Assembly (NCBI GenBank): GCA_937922785.1
Contig: CALAJQ010000025.1
Coordinates: forward strand, 140,301-204,300
DNA: 64,000 bases
Direction of reading: 5' to 3'
DNA from: an uncultured Acidimicrobiales bacterium
Lineage (GTDB): Bacteria; Actinomycetota; Acidimicrobiia; Acidimicrobiales; SZUA-35
In this document: in pieces, positions 45,246-53,835 of the stretch
Numbering within the stretch: the stretch's first letter is position 1
Layout: each line of letters opens with the position of its first letter
Position numbers and translations under genes: made by a program
The notes under the pieces: model-generated
The model's database searches: none
What the model was told of the DNA's origin: nothing
Seen by the model: the letters and a program-made list of their open reading frames with translations, nothing else

Positions 45246-45617
45246 TTAGAGTTCGCGGCGCAGCCTCAGCCACTCCCCTGCCACAAAGTCTGCATCAACC
45301 AAGTTGCGGGGGTTCCAGTGGGTGGTCCGGTTGTATTCGCTAATCGAAGTGTTGATCTCGGCAACTCGAAGACGAACGGCAGCTTCAGTATCGGAACGCA
45401 TCGCTGCCGCTAGCGCCAACCGAATCTCAACTTCTAGGTCTTCGGCATTGATCTTGCTGCGCTCCCGCCGGGCCAGGCGGGCGGCAAACCAGCCCGGGGG
45501 ACGCTCAGTTCCTAGGTCAGCAATGGGCTTACCAGCTCCGGCCAGGTTGTCGAACAACCCGGCCTGCTGGCCTGCTTTGATGTGCCTGTCGGCTATCGAC
45601 TCAAAGATGCTCACCAC
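45246..45617 (-). CDS. DUF1992 (DnaJ-C28-like) protein
   Basis: 123 residues from the GTG at 45617. The whole domain is present: SIFESIADRHIKAGQQAGLFDNLAG, GKPIADLG and IAEYNRTTHWNPR-like ISEYNRTTHWNPRNLVDAD. Homologues belong to the DnaJ-like subfamily C member 28 group; function is unknown. Its stop directly abuts the extended frame of the cyclase gene. The ribosome site GAGGTG and start codon form one edge of a sequence repeated at 50912-50970. Confidence 0.88.
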   Translation of the reverse strand: MVSIFESIADRHIKAGQQAGLFDNLAGAGKPIADLGTERPPGWFAARLARRERSKINAEDLEVEIRLALAAAMRSDTEAAVRLRVAEINTSISEYNRTTHWNPRNLVDADFVAGEWLRLRREL

Positions 45618-45708
45618 CTCAAGGTTAGACCAGCTACTTCCTGGCTACCTCTACCTCGATCTCGGTGACGTGGCTCTTCCCGATTGTCATTTGCGAATAG
45701 GCCTAGCT
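45612..45708. pseudogene. Relic joining the 3' ends of the MerR and nitroreductase genes
   Basis: Bases 45612-45671 match 50912-50970 with only about seven differences, covering the RBS of DUF1992, the MerR stop and its last 12 codons (VTEIEVEVARK on the minus strand). Bases 45680-45708 match the last codons of the nitroreductase gene (52739-52767; PIVICE then stop on the plus strand). About 1.77 kb found between these ends in the intact copy is missing here. The relic marks the left junction of the P450-NRPS insert. Confidence 0.8.
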
Positions 45709-45817
45709 TCGGGAGGCGTCAGGTCAAACTTTTCGTTAAGAGCGGTCAGCTGTACCCTCGGCGCCAATGACAGATCTAGTGAGGCCGGGCGACTCACTTC
45801 AATACGGGGTGACCACA

Positions 45818-47083
45818 ATGAACCAGGCACGCACCCGTGCCGCTATTCGCCGCAGGCGGTTACCACCAGGTGACCTCCAGAACCTTGACGTTCTCGAGAA
45901 ATCCAATCGCGCAGTCCTGATCCACGAAGCTGCGCAACATGGTCCCGTCTTTAAGGTGGAGGCGTACGGCCGCTTCTGGGTATGTGTTGTCGGCCTTGAT
46001 GTGGCGCGTCGCTTCATCAAATCGGTTGGAGAGTCCATCCGGCCCGTCACTATGGATCTTGAGCCACTGGTCCCGGGTGGATTCATGCGCCAGATGACGG
46101 GGGACTTCCACCGGAAGTATCGCCAGCGACTTGGTCGAGCACTTAGTCAAACTGACTTAGCTGGTCAGGTTGGTGTCCTTGAGGCGATCACCCGGCAGCA
46201 CCTGGCAACGTATGCAGAATCACAGATGCCCGGAGCTATGCGAACAAAGCTGTCTGACTCATTGCACGCCATGACCACAGACTTGCTGCTGCACATTCTG
46301 TTCGGCGCTGAACCAGGCACGGACTACCACGGTCGTCTGATTCTGGGTTATGCCGAGATGGGTAGCGATGGCCTGGCGTGGACTATTGGCGATCCCCAGA
46401 CTCGTGGTTTCTCGACTGTGGCTGAGACTGTGCGAGACCGCTGCGAAGAGCTCGCCTCGACGGCCCAGACAGACTTCGGCGGCCTTGCTTTCCAAGCGTT
46501 CGGGGACGGTGGTTTGGACGACACGATGCTTGGAAATCTGATCTACATGGTCGAGATGGGACGCGACGACACAACGGTGCTATTTCGATGGTTAACAAAG
46601 TACGCAACCGAACAGGCTGAGTACTTCTCGAACCTGGCTTCCTGTGTCGAGGATCCGTCGTTCAAGACTCGGGCCCGAGCCTTCGTTTCAGAGACGTTGA
46701 GGACCGATCAGAGCTACCGACTTCTGCGTATCACGACCAGCAACGTCATGTTCGACGGGTACTTCATTCCCAAGGGTTCGATGGTTCGGATTTGTATGTG
46801 GGAGTCTCATCGGGCACCTGAGGTGTTCGACCGCCCGTTCGAATTCGACGCCAACCGGTTCGTGGCTGAATCCTACGGAGCTTCTGAGTTCACACCATTC
46901 GGTATCGACCAACACCAGTGTCCATTCGCCGCTGTCTCGGTGCTGATGGGTGAGGCGTTTCTCCGCTCGTTAGCTGACACCTACGTTCTGTCCCCATTGG
47001 GCGAATCCCAAGCCGTTCGCGGGCCCTACCACTGGGAACCAGCCCCCGGGTTTGAGATCTGCCTGAATCGGCGGGATCACTAG
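45818..47083 (+). CDS. Cytochrome P450
   Basis: 421 residues from the ATG at 45818, preceded by GGGGTGACC; an ATG at 45767 is in frame but lacks a ribosome site. P450 hallmarks: I-helix GRDDTTVL (about 247-254), ExxR in SETLR (about 290), and haem loop TPFGIDQHQCPFA with the thiolate Cys near 367. The stop directly abuts the NRPS start (TAGATG). P450s paired with an A-PCP protein usually hydroxylate a carrier-bound amino acid; redox partners are not encoded nearby. Confidence 0.9.
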   Translation: MNQARTRAAIRRRRLPPGDLQNLDVLEKSNRAVLIHEAAQHGPVFKVEAYGRFWVCVVGLDVARRFIKSVGESIRPVTMDLEPLVPGGFMRQMTGDFHRKYRQRLGRALSQTDLAGQVGVLEAITRQHLATYAESQMPGAMRTKLSDSLHAMTTDLLLHILFGAEPGTDYHGRLILGYAEMGSDGLAWTIGDPQTRGFSTVAETVRDRCEELASTAQTDFGGLAFQAFGDGGLDDTMLGNLIYMVEMGRDDTTVLFRWLTKYATEQAEYFSNLASCVEDPSFKTRARAFVSETLRTDQSYRLLRITTSNVMFDGYFIPKGSMVRICMWESHRAPEVFDRPFEFDANRFVAESYGASEFTPFGIDQHQCPFAAVSVLMGEAFLRSLADTYVLSPLGESQAVRGPYHWEPAPGFEICLNRRDH

Positions 47084-50000
47084 ATGAACGAACACCCTGA
47101 CGAATTGGCGGCCGGCTCCGAATCGAATCTCTTCGGCTTGTTCCAAAACCAAGCCCGCCAGACCCCTGCTGCAGTCGCCGTGGTGTCCAACACTGGGGAA
47201 ACTACATACGCCGAACTCCTGAGTCTTGCCAACCAGATCCGTTCAGGACTCCATCGCCTAGACCTCCCGTTGGAGGAACCTGTCGGCGTGTGCATGAGTC
47301 GAACTGTCAACATGATCGCCACAATCTTGGCGGTTGTTGGTTCCGGCCTCGCTCACGTGCCGATGGACCCGGCCAGCCCGACCAAACGGCTTCAGCGGAT
47401 CATCGACAACTCAGCGTGTCGGGTTGTGATCACCGACCATCAGTCCAGCTGGCTTTTCGAATCCGAAGACGCTGCGGTTCCCGAGACCCTCCTGTCACTT
47501 AATTCCCTGCTTGGCGAGAGTCTCCAAACCGCAGATATCCCGGTGCCTCCGGGTGACACCAACCGGGCGTACATTATCTACACGTCAGGTTCGACCGGAA
47601 TCCCTAAGGGCGTAGACACAGCCCACCGCGGCGTAATCAATCTGCTGACAAACCTCCGGGACTCCCTGCAAATCTCGGCTGAAGACCGAGTGCTTGCCGT
47701 CGCCACCACTGGATTCGACGTTTCGGTTGTGGAGATCTTCCTTCCTCTCACCTCGGGCGCAAGCATCCTGTTGCGAGATTCGGGTATCTGGCTGACACCT
47801 GACATCTTGGCGAACGACTTGAGAGACCATGGCGTAACGGTGGTCCAAGCCAGCGCCTCCACCTGGTCGATGTTGGAAACTCAGGCAGTCGAACTTCCCC
47901 AATTTCGTGTGGCGCTGAACATGGGTGAGTCCATCCCGGCCGACCTGGCGATTCGCCTCGGCAAACACGCTGAACACGTTTGGAACATGTACGGCCCGAC
48001 TGAAGCCAGCGTGTATTGCGCCATACACGAGCTGAGTGCCGACTCATCTCTGGGCCTGCTTCCGCCCGGTGCGCCCTCCCCCATTGGAACGGCGTTGTCC
48101 AATGTCTCAATTCATATCGTTGACTCCGACGGGGAATTAGTTCCATCCGGCGTCGTTGGCGAGCTGTGCGTCGGCGGGATTGCCCCAGCTCTGGGCTACT
48201 ACCGCGACCCGTCACTCACCGCCGAAAAGTTCGTCACCAACAGCCGCTTGGGCGAACGCGTCTACCACACCGGCGACCTCGCCTCCTACGACGACAATGG
48301 CATTTTGCAATTCCACGGGCGGATAGACGATCAGTTGAAGATCCGGGGCATGCGGATTGAGCCGGGGGAAGTCGAAGCGGTACTCGCTCAGCACCCACAA
48401 ATTTCTGCCGCCGCCGTGACTTGGTATGAGAACTCTGACGGGTTGAGATCAATGATCGCAGCTCTCGTGGCTACTAACCACGATCGTGAAGAACTCAGGG
48501 ACTGGATGGCGCCGAGGTTGGCATCGCAGATGATTCCGTCACGAATCGCCTTCGTGTCTGAGGTCCCCCGGGCCCCAACCGGCAAGGTTGATCGGCTGGC
48601 GATTCGAGCCATGGCGGTTGAGTCGCCAAACCAGACACCTCAGTCCGCTACCCCAGATTCTGACAGCTCGGTTCTGGCCGTGGTCTCAGCCGCATGGCGC
48701 GAAGTTCTGGGGCTCGACGTAGTTCGTGGGGCTGACAACTTCTTCACTCTCGGCGGAGACTCTCTGGCAGCAGTTCGGTTAGTGCAATCGATCGAACAAA
48801 GGCTGGGTGTGAGTCTGGGAATTCAAGCCGTGTTCGAAGCCGGGTCGCTTAATGAGATGAGCCGCCAAGTAGTCGAACTTCAATCTCAATCTTCAGTTGA
48901 TTCCGAGTCGAAGTTCGTGTTCCCGATCGTGGAAGCCGGCACCGGGAGTCCATTGTTTTTTGGCGGTGCCGACCTCCGGTTGGCCCACCGCGGAGTATGG
49001 ACGGTTCCTAGCCCTCTTTATGCAGTCGCTTATTGGGCTCAGCATCGTGGGCTGGCCGCAACCACCTCGGTGAGCGAGTTAGCAAGTGTTCAGCTGGGCG
49101 CTATCCGCTCGATTCAGGCTGAGGGCCCATACAGACTTGCCGGATACGGGTTTGGTGGTGTCGTCGCCTTTGAAATTGCTCAGCAACTGCGGCGAGAGGG
49201 ACACGAAGTTGAGGAGCTGTTTCTGTTAAACCCGATGATTCCGGGACGAGCGTCGCCGTGGTGGAGGCGTGGTTTCACGAAAGTTCTCAACAACAGACTC
49301 GGTCACCTCATCACCCATGAGATCGGGCATCTGAGAGAACGAAGGGCGGGCCAAATCGAAACGCAGATCGTCCCGAAGAAGGACTGGCCGTCACTCTTCT
49401 TCCATTCTCGGCGGCTGGCCGACCGATACCATCCGGGGTCCTACGAGGGCAGAGTATGGCTCGGGGCAACAAATGACCAAGTGCTTGATCGGTGGAGATC
49501 CTTCGTCGGATCAGACCGCGAAGAGCGACTACTCGATGCGCAGCCCGATGCCTTTTCCCAAGCTGGCATCGCCGAGTGGATAAGTGACCTCGAACGACGC
49601 ATCGGCGATGTCGAGTACGGCGACCTTCCGCTTACTCCGAACGTGGCCCGCTTCTTAACTCGTTCCAAAGCGGTCAATCACTGGAACATCTCATCGTTCT
49701 TACAGCCGGATTCGACGATCGACCTCGACGCCCTTCGGACCGCGCTTGATGCGGTGATCACCCACCACGAAACCTTGCGGACAAGATTCGCCTACGACGG
49801 CGCTGAGTGGAGCTGGCTGATCGAGCCACAACCCGCTGGGTTTCGTGGAGTGAAGTTTCACGACCTTTCCGAACTCGACGCGGCGGCAAGACAGGACGCT
49901 CTGCACGACTGCCTCACAGCGATCAACTCCGGCTTCGATCTTGTTGACGGGCCGCTATTTGATGTGTCGGTGTTTGACCTTGGACCCGATGGCCAGCGGC

Positions 50001-50911
50001 TGGTGATCACCGCGCATCATCTGGTGGCCGAAGCTATTTCGCTACGAATCATCACCGACGATCTAACCACTGGGTACGAACAAACAACCGCCTCCACAAC
50101 GATCAGGCTGTCCAGCAGATCAGCATCGTTGCGCCGATGGGCCGACGGTCTGCACGATTGGGCCAATTCAAGCCGAGGCAAGGATGCAGCACAGTTCTGG
50201 CGATCATTGGACTGGGCCTCGGTCAGTCCCCTTCGGTCCGATGGCCCCGGCGGAAGTGACGCATTGAGCAACTCGGCAGCACGACAGATATCGGCCACGC
50301 TGCCGACTGAAGAACTTCTAGCCACAATCCCAGCCGAAGCCAACAACGAAGAATGGTTCCTGACTACCTTTTCGATCGCCCTGGCCGAATGGTCCGGTCA
50401 ATCCAGTGTCATGTTTGATCGTTTAGCAAGTGGCCGTAGCCCCAGCGGCCCACGGCGACTCGATGCATCGCGGACCGCTGGGTTTTTGCTCTCGTACTCA
50501 ACCATCGTGCTTAGTGGTCTAGACGATGTTCGCGTCGACCCCACGCTGGCCGATGTCCGCAACTTCATAAAACGAGGGGAAGAGCTCGACATTCTTCGTT
50601 GGATGAGTGACGAGCACAAGACCAAGGACGAGTTTCAGAAGCTGCCGCGGTCTGAAGTGGTGATCAACTACCGCGGCAGGTCCATGCACCCGATCCCAGC
50701 CGATGCGTTCTTCAAAGAAGCAGCCGGTGATATCAGTGGTTATGACTACTCGCCGAACGGCGAACGGTATGCACCGATAAGTATCCGGGTTGATGAGCTT
50801 GCCGACGGGTTCGAGATTCGTCTGATATACAGCTGCCGCCTCTATTCCGAAGCCTCGATGCAACAACTGCTGGAAACCTGGACTGCGAAGCTTCGATCAC
50901 TAGTCAGCTAA
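47084..50911 (+). CDS. NRPS with A, PCP, inactive thioesterase and epimerase-like domains
   Basis: 1275 residues. A domain 1-515: YTSGSTGIPKGV, NMYGPTEASVY, YHTGD, GRIDDQLKIRGMRIEPGEVE, A10 Lys in APTGKVDR. PCP about 530-600 with Ser559 in LGGDSLAAVRL. A thioesterase-like domain about 610-840 has GYGFGG where GxSxG is expected, and no C-terminal catalytic His is clear, so it seems inactive. Residues 845-1275 are a condensation-superfamily domain with HHLVAEAISLRII, SRTAGFLLSYST and EVVINYRGR, patterns of epimerisation domains but with the HHxxxD Asp replaced by Glu. No condensation domain upstream: it loads one amino acid for the P450. Confidence 0.88.
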   Translation: MNEHPDELAAGSESNLFGLFQNQARQTPAAVAVVSNTGETTYAELLSLANQIRSGLHRLDLPLEEPVGVCMSRTVNMIATILAVVGSGLAHVPMDPASPTKRLQRIIDNSACRVVITDHQSSWLFESEDAAVPETLLSLNSLLGESLQTADIPVPPGDTNRAYIIYTSGSTGIPKGVDTAHRGVINLLTNLRDSLQISAEDRVLAVATTGFDVSVVEIFLPLTSGASILLRDSGIWLTPDILANDLRDHGVTVVQASASTWSMLETQAVELPQFRVALNMGESIPADLAIRLGKHAEHVWNMYGPTEASVYCAIHELSADSSLGLLPPGAPSPIGTALSNVSIHIVDSDGELVPSGVVGELCVGGIAPALGYYRDPSLTAEKFVTNSRLGERVYHTGDLASYDDNGILQFHGRIDDQLKIRGMRIEPGEVEAVLAQHPQISAAAVTWYENSDGLRSMIAALVATNHDREELRDWMAPRLASQMIPSRIAFVSEVPRAPTGKVDRLAIRAMAVESPNQTPQSATPDSDSSVLAVVSAAWREVLGLDVVRGADNFFTLGGDSLAAVRLVQSIEQRLGVSLGIQAVFEAGSLNEMSRQVVELQSQSSVDSESKFVFPIVEAGTGSPLFFGGADLRLAHRGVWTVPSPLYAVAYWAQHRGLAATTSVSELASVQLGAIRSIQAEGPYRLAGYGFGGVVAFEIAQQLRREGHEVEELFLLNPMIPGRASPWWRRGFTKVLNNRLGHLITHEIGHLRERRAGQIETQIVPKKDWPSLFFHSRRLADRYHPGSYEGRVWLGATNDQVLDRWRSFVGSDREERLLDAQPDAFSQAGIAEWISDLERRIGDVEYGDLPLTPNVARFLTRSKAVNHWNISSFLQPDSTIDLDALRTALDAVITHHETLRTRFAYDGAEWSWLIEPQPAGFRGVKFHDLSELDAAARQDALHDCLTAINSGFDLVDGPLFDVSVFDLGPDGQRLVITAHHLVAEAISLRIITDDLTTGYEQTTASTTIRLSSRSASLRRWADGLHDWANSSRGKDAAQFWRSLDWASVSPLRSDGPGGSDALSNSAARQISATLPTEELLATIPAEANNEEWFLTTFSIALAEWSGQSSVMFDRLASGRSPSGPRRLDASRTAGFLLSYSTIVLSGLDDVRVDPTLADVRNFIKRGEELDILRWMSDEHKTKDEFQKLPRSEVVINYRGRSMHPIPADAFFKEAAGDISGYDYSPNGERYAPISIRVDELADGFEIRLIYSCRLYSEASMQQLLETWTAKLRSLVS

Positions 50912-50932
50912 CACCACCTCCGGGTTGGCCAG

Positions 50933-51745
50933 CTACTTCCTGGCTACCTCAACCTCGATCTCGGTCACGTAGGTTTCGTTGTCTTGAGTGACTGGGGGTG
51001 TGCACACCAGGTTCCACTCATAACTTGGACCAGTAACCGTGTAGTCGTTTTCTTCGATCCAGCTCATGAGCTCGGCGTGGGCTTCGTGTAACCGGTTGAA
51101 TGCACCCTTGTGGGTCAGCCGAGCTACTTCAGTTGATTCAATTCGCCGGACCGATACACCCTCGGACGGTGTGTAACCATCGGCAACTGGGATGACAGCC
51201 TCCACGTCGATCGACGTCCCGTCGTCTGAGAAGTAGTGATAGACGTTGCCGCCGGGTCCGGTTGCATCCTCGAAGCTGACCAGCTCGAAAAACTGATCGA
51301 AGACTCCGGCGATTTCCTCGGTTCCGCCGATCTCTCGACGGATGAAGGCGATGTTGCGTGCTTCGGATTGCTTGATAGTGATGTCAGCCATTGGGTGTTC
51401 CATTCTGCGTTTGAGTTGTTCAAGTTGGGCTTTTGCCCGTTGCAGTTGCTCATCTAGACGCGTGGACTCCGCTTCAAGGTCAACCAACGTCGCTTCCAGC
51501 AGCGTTCGAAACTGCTGAGTCGTCAGTTGGTCATCCAAGACCAGTCGGATCTGTTCCAGCGACAGACCGCATGCCTTCAGGGCAATTAGCTGTCTCGCTC
51601 GTTCGACCTGGTCGATCTCATAACGGCGGTAGCCGTTGGTCGGATCGACCGAACTTGGCGGCAGCAAACCAACGTCGCCGTAATAACGAACGTTGCGCAC
51701 CGACAAGCCAACAAGGTGAGCGAATTCCCCGATCTGGAGCAACAT
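50933..51745 (-). CDS. MerR-family regulator with GyrI-like effector domain
   Basis: 270 residues. N-terminal MerR DNA-binding part (IGEFAHLVGLSVRNVRYYGDVGLL, then NGYRRYEIDQVERARQLIAL), a coiled coil about 75-115 and a C-terminal GyrI-like/effector-binding domain ending with EWNLVCTPP. Regulators of this type (BltR, TipAL, BmrR) bind hydrophobic drugs and switch on a promoter by untwisting a 19-base spacer. A fitting promoter lies in front of the divergent YHS gene. Its last codons are duplicated at 45634-45671. Confidence 0.92.
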   Translation of the reverse strand: MLLQIGEFAHLVGLSVRNVRYYGDVGLLPPSSVDPTNGYRRYEIDQVERARQLIALKACGLSLEQIRLVLDDQLTTQQFRTLLEATLVDLEAESTRLDEQLQRAKAQLEQLKRRMEHPMADITIKQSEARNIAFIRREIGGTEEIAGVFDQFFELVSFEDATGPGGNVYHYFSDDGTSIDVEAVIPVADGYTPSEGVSVRRIESTEVARLTHKGAFNRLHEAHAELMSWIEENDYTVTGPSYEWNLVCTPPVTQDNETYVTEIEVEVARK

Positions 51746-51860
51746 AGGAACATCCTCAGGTCTCCAGCAGCTGGAGAGTCAAGCCATAATTGCAGACAAT
51801 TGTTTGCGGGCTACAAACGAATTCTCGAATCGAATGAATAGGCGAATCTGTACAAACGGC

Positions 51861-51891
51861 TTGACCTTGACACAGTGGTAATCCTTATCGT
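51861..51891 (+). promoter_or_regulatory. MerR-type promoter with 19-base spacer
   Basis: TTGACC (51861-51866) and TATCGT (51886-51891) are separated by 19 bases, longer than the usual 17, the hallmark of MerR-activated promoters. The MerR regulator gene is divergent, 116 bases away. Transcription would start within about ten bases of the YHS start codon at 51901, giving a leaderless or nearly leaderless mRNA. The palindrome expected in the spacer is weak. Confidence 0.45.
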
Positions 51892-51900
51892 TGTAACGGT

Positions 51901-52263
51901 ATGGACACCAACATCTACACCGACAGCGCCGGACTGGCGCTGGGCGGCCATGACCCCGTCGCCTATTTCACGCTTGGGGCCCCGACCAAGGGGAAACCAA
52001 GACTCAGCCGAGAATGGAATGGCGCCAAGTGGCTCTTTTCTACAGAGGAACACCGCGTGATGTTTGACGCCGACCCCAACAAATACGCCCCCGCCTTCGG
52101 AGGGCACTGCGCAGTCGCCAAGGTCATCGGCGCAGAACTCAAAGGGTCACCAAAACGCTGGCGCATAGAGAACGACAAGTTGTACATCAACAAGAACCTT
52201 CTTGCGGCTTCGATGTTTGGTCCATTTTCCGGCCGCATCCAAAAGCTCGCTGAGCAGTCCTAG
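51901..52263 (+). CDS. YHS-domain protein
   Basis: 120 residues. Beta-rich YHS domain: GLALGGHDPVAYFTLGAP, WLFSTEEHRVMFDADPNKYAPAFGGHC (in parts). The domain is found in metal-handling and copper-associated proteins, but this one has no signal peptide or membrane helix. Its promoter seems controlled by the divergent MerR protein, and the nitroreductase gene follows 55 bases later. Detoxification of an electrophile or metal is a fair guess. Confidence 0.85.
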   Translation: MDTNIYTDSAGLALGGHDPVAYFTLGAPTKGKPRLSREWNGAKWLFSTEEHRVMFDADPNKYAPAFGGHCAVAKVIGAELKGSPKRWRIENDKLYINKNLLAASMFGPFSGRIQKLAEQS

Positions 52264-52318
52264 CCGTCTTCGCCCCTGCACTTCTCTTTCTGCTGACCGC
52301 TAACCCAAGGACTATCCC

Positions 52319-52765
52319 ATGAACTTCACCCACATGCGCCAAGACCTTCTTTTGAAGACCATCAATGGTGCCCACAAGACTCTGGTAACCCTCTCTGGCG
52401 GCCGGCTGGGGAAGACCGCGGCGAACCTTCCCGTTGTGAAACTCACAACGACTGGCCGCAAGTCAGGCCAGGCTCGAACTGTGATGCTTACCGCACCAAT
52501 TCACGGCGACGGGCGTTACGTACTTGTTGCTTCCAAGGGAGGTGACGATCGCCATCCAGACTGGTATCACAACCTCGTAGCGAACCCGCAGGTCACTCTC
52601 GAGCCGGTAAGCGGCGAAGGGCCGGTCACTCTTGTGGCCCGCACGGCTACCGGTGATGAGGAGGCGGAGCTGTGGTCAAGAATTGCAACCGGCACAAAGG
52701 GATACGCCGCTTACAGGAAGAAAACGACCCGCAACATTCCGATTGTCATTTGTGAACCGGTCTAG
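52319..52765 (+). CDS. Deazaflavin (F420)-dependent nitroreductase, DDN family
   Basis: 148 residues. Split-barrel: VVKLTTTGRKSGQARTVMLTAP, VASKGGDDRHPDWYHNLVANP and the late IATGTKGYAAYRKKTTRNIPI. It is the common actinobacterial family to which Mycobacterium Ddn belongs, using F420H2 to reduce quinones or nitro compounds. Together with the YHS gene it forms the probable MerR target operon. Its last codons (PIVICE) recur in the relic at 45680. Confidence 0.92.
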   Translation: MNFTHMRQDLLLKTINGAHKTLVTLSGGRLGKTAANLPVVKLTTTGRKSGQARTVMLTAPIHGDGRYVLVASKGGDDRHPDWYHNLVANPQVTLEPVSGEGPVTLVARTATGDEEAELWSRIATGTKGYAAYRKKTTRNIPIVICEPV

Positions 52766-53704
52766 CTAACCCCGCCGCCCTAGCCAGTCCAAGATCGCCC
52801 GGTTCGTTTCTTCAGGCCTTTCTTGTTGGATCCAGTGGCCACAGTCGAAGCTGACAACTTCGACGTTAGGTACGAACTCGGTGAGATTCTCAGACTTCGG
52901 AACTATGTCTCGATCGCCGTAGATCATGAGTGCCGGCTGGCGGATGATCGGATCTACTTCACCCAGAACTTGCCAGTTGCGATCGAAGTTTCTGTACCAG
53001 TTCAGGCCACCGGTGAAACCTGATGACTCGAAAGACGAAACGAATACCGCCAACTCGTCGTCGCTCATGACTGGCTCACCTAACGGAGTGTCGGCCTTTG
53101 CCAGATTGATCATCGCCATACCGGGCTCAGGGTCTCTGGGTGGTTGATTCTTCCGGTACATGTTCCGCAGGAAGCGATGCGGGTCCTCGTCGAAGATGGC
53201 AGCGGCAACACCGGGCTGGCGATTGAAATGGACAATGTAGAAGTCGCTGCCAAGCATTGCCTCCATGAACTCGACCCATGGCATATCCCCCCGCTCCATG
53301 TAGGGCACGCTCAGGTTGGCCAGACCGCTCACGCGGTTTGGGTGCAACAGCGTCAAGCCCCACACCACGATTGCTCCCCAGTCATGACCGACAAATATGG
53401 CCTTGTCATATCCGTAGTGGTCAAGCAGGGCCACGAGGTCCCCGGCCAGATGCTCAATGTCATAGTCGGTCACCTCCTTTGGGCTCGATGAATTGCCGTA
53501 GCCCCGCTGATTGGGAACTATCACGTGGTAACCCGCAGCGACGAGGGCGGGCACCTGGTGCCGCCACGAGAAAGCATGCTCGGGCCAACCGTGGCACAGC
53601 ACAACCGGGTTACCCAAGTTCTCTTTGCCCGCTTCAAAGACCTCCAACATCACTCCGTTGGCTGAGACAATGGTGGGTTTCGGAAAATCGGTTAACGAAG
53701 CCAT
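52766..53704 (-). CDS. Epoxide hydrolase (alpha/beta hydrolase)
   Basis: 312 residues from the ATG at 53704; a GTG two codons upstream is possible. HGWPEHAFSWRHQVPAL gives the HGxP oxyanion motif, the nucleophile Asp is in VGHDWGAIVVWGL, the His is in FDCGHWIQQERPEET and lid Tyr residues occur in the middle. The Asp nucleophile with HGWP is typical of soluble epoxide hydrolases. The stop abuts the nitroreductase stop on the other strand. It may detoxify the same substrate class. Confidence 0.92.
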   Translation of the reverse strand: MASLTDFPKPTIVSANGVMLEVFEAGKENLGNPVVLCHGWPEHAFSWRHQVPALVAAGYHVIVPNQRGYGNSSSPKEVTDYDIEHLAGDLVALLDHYGYDKAIFVGHDWGAIVVWGLTLLHPNRVSGLANLSVPYMERGDMPWVEFMEAMLGSDFYIVHFNRQPGVAAAIFDEDPHRFLRNMYRKNQPPRDPEPGMAMINLAKADTPLGEPVMSDDELAVFVSSFESSGFTGGLNWYRNFDRNWQVLGEVDPIIRQPALMIYGDRDIVPKSENLTEFVPNVEVVSFDCGHWIQQERPEETNRAILDWLGRRG

Positions 53705-53835
53705 TCCCACATTTGAGTGCCTCTAGGTTCTTGGGTCCAACTGGGCGCCAAGCAAAATTCCGAGGCTGCTAGTTGAGCACGATCTACATCGCTCATGCCA
53801 AGAAACTAGTGGTAACTGGCCGATTCCCGCAGGCC

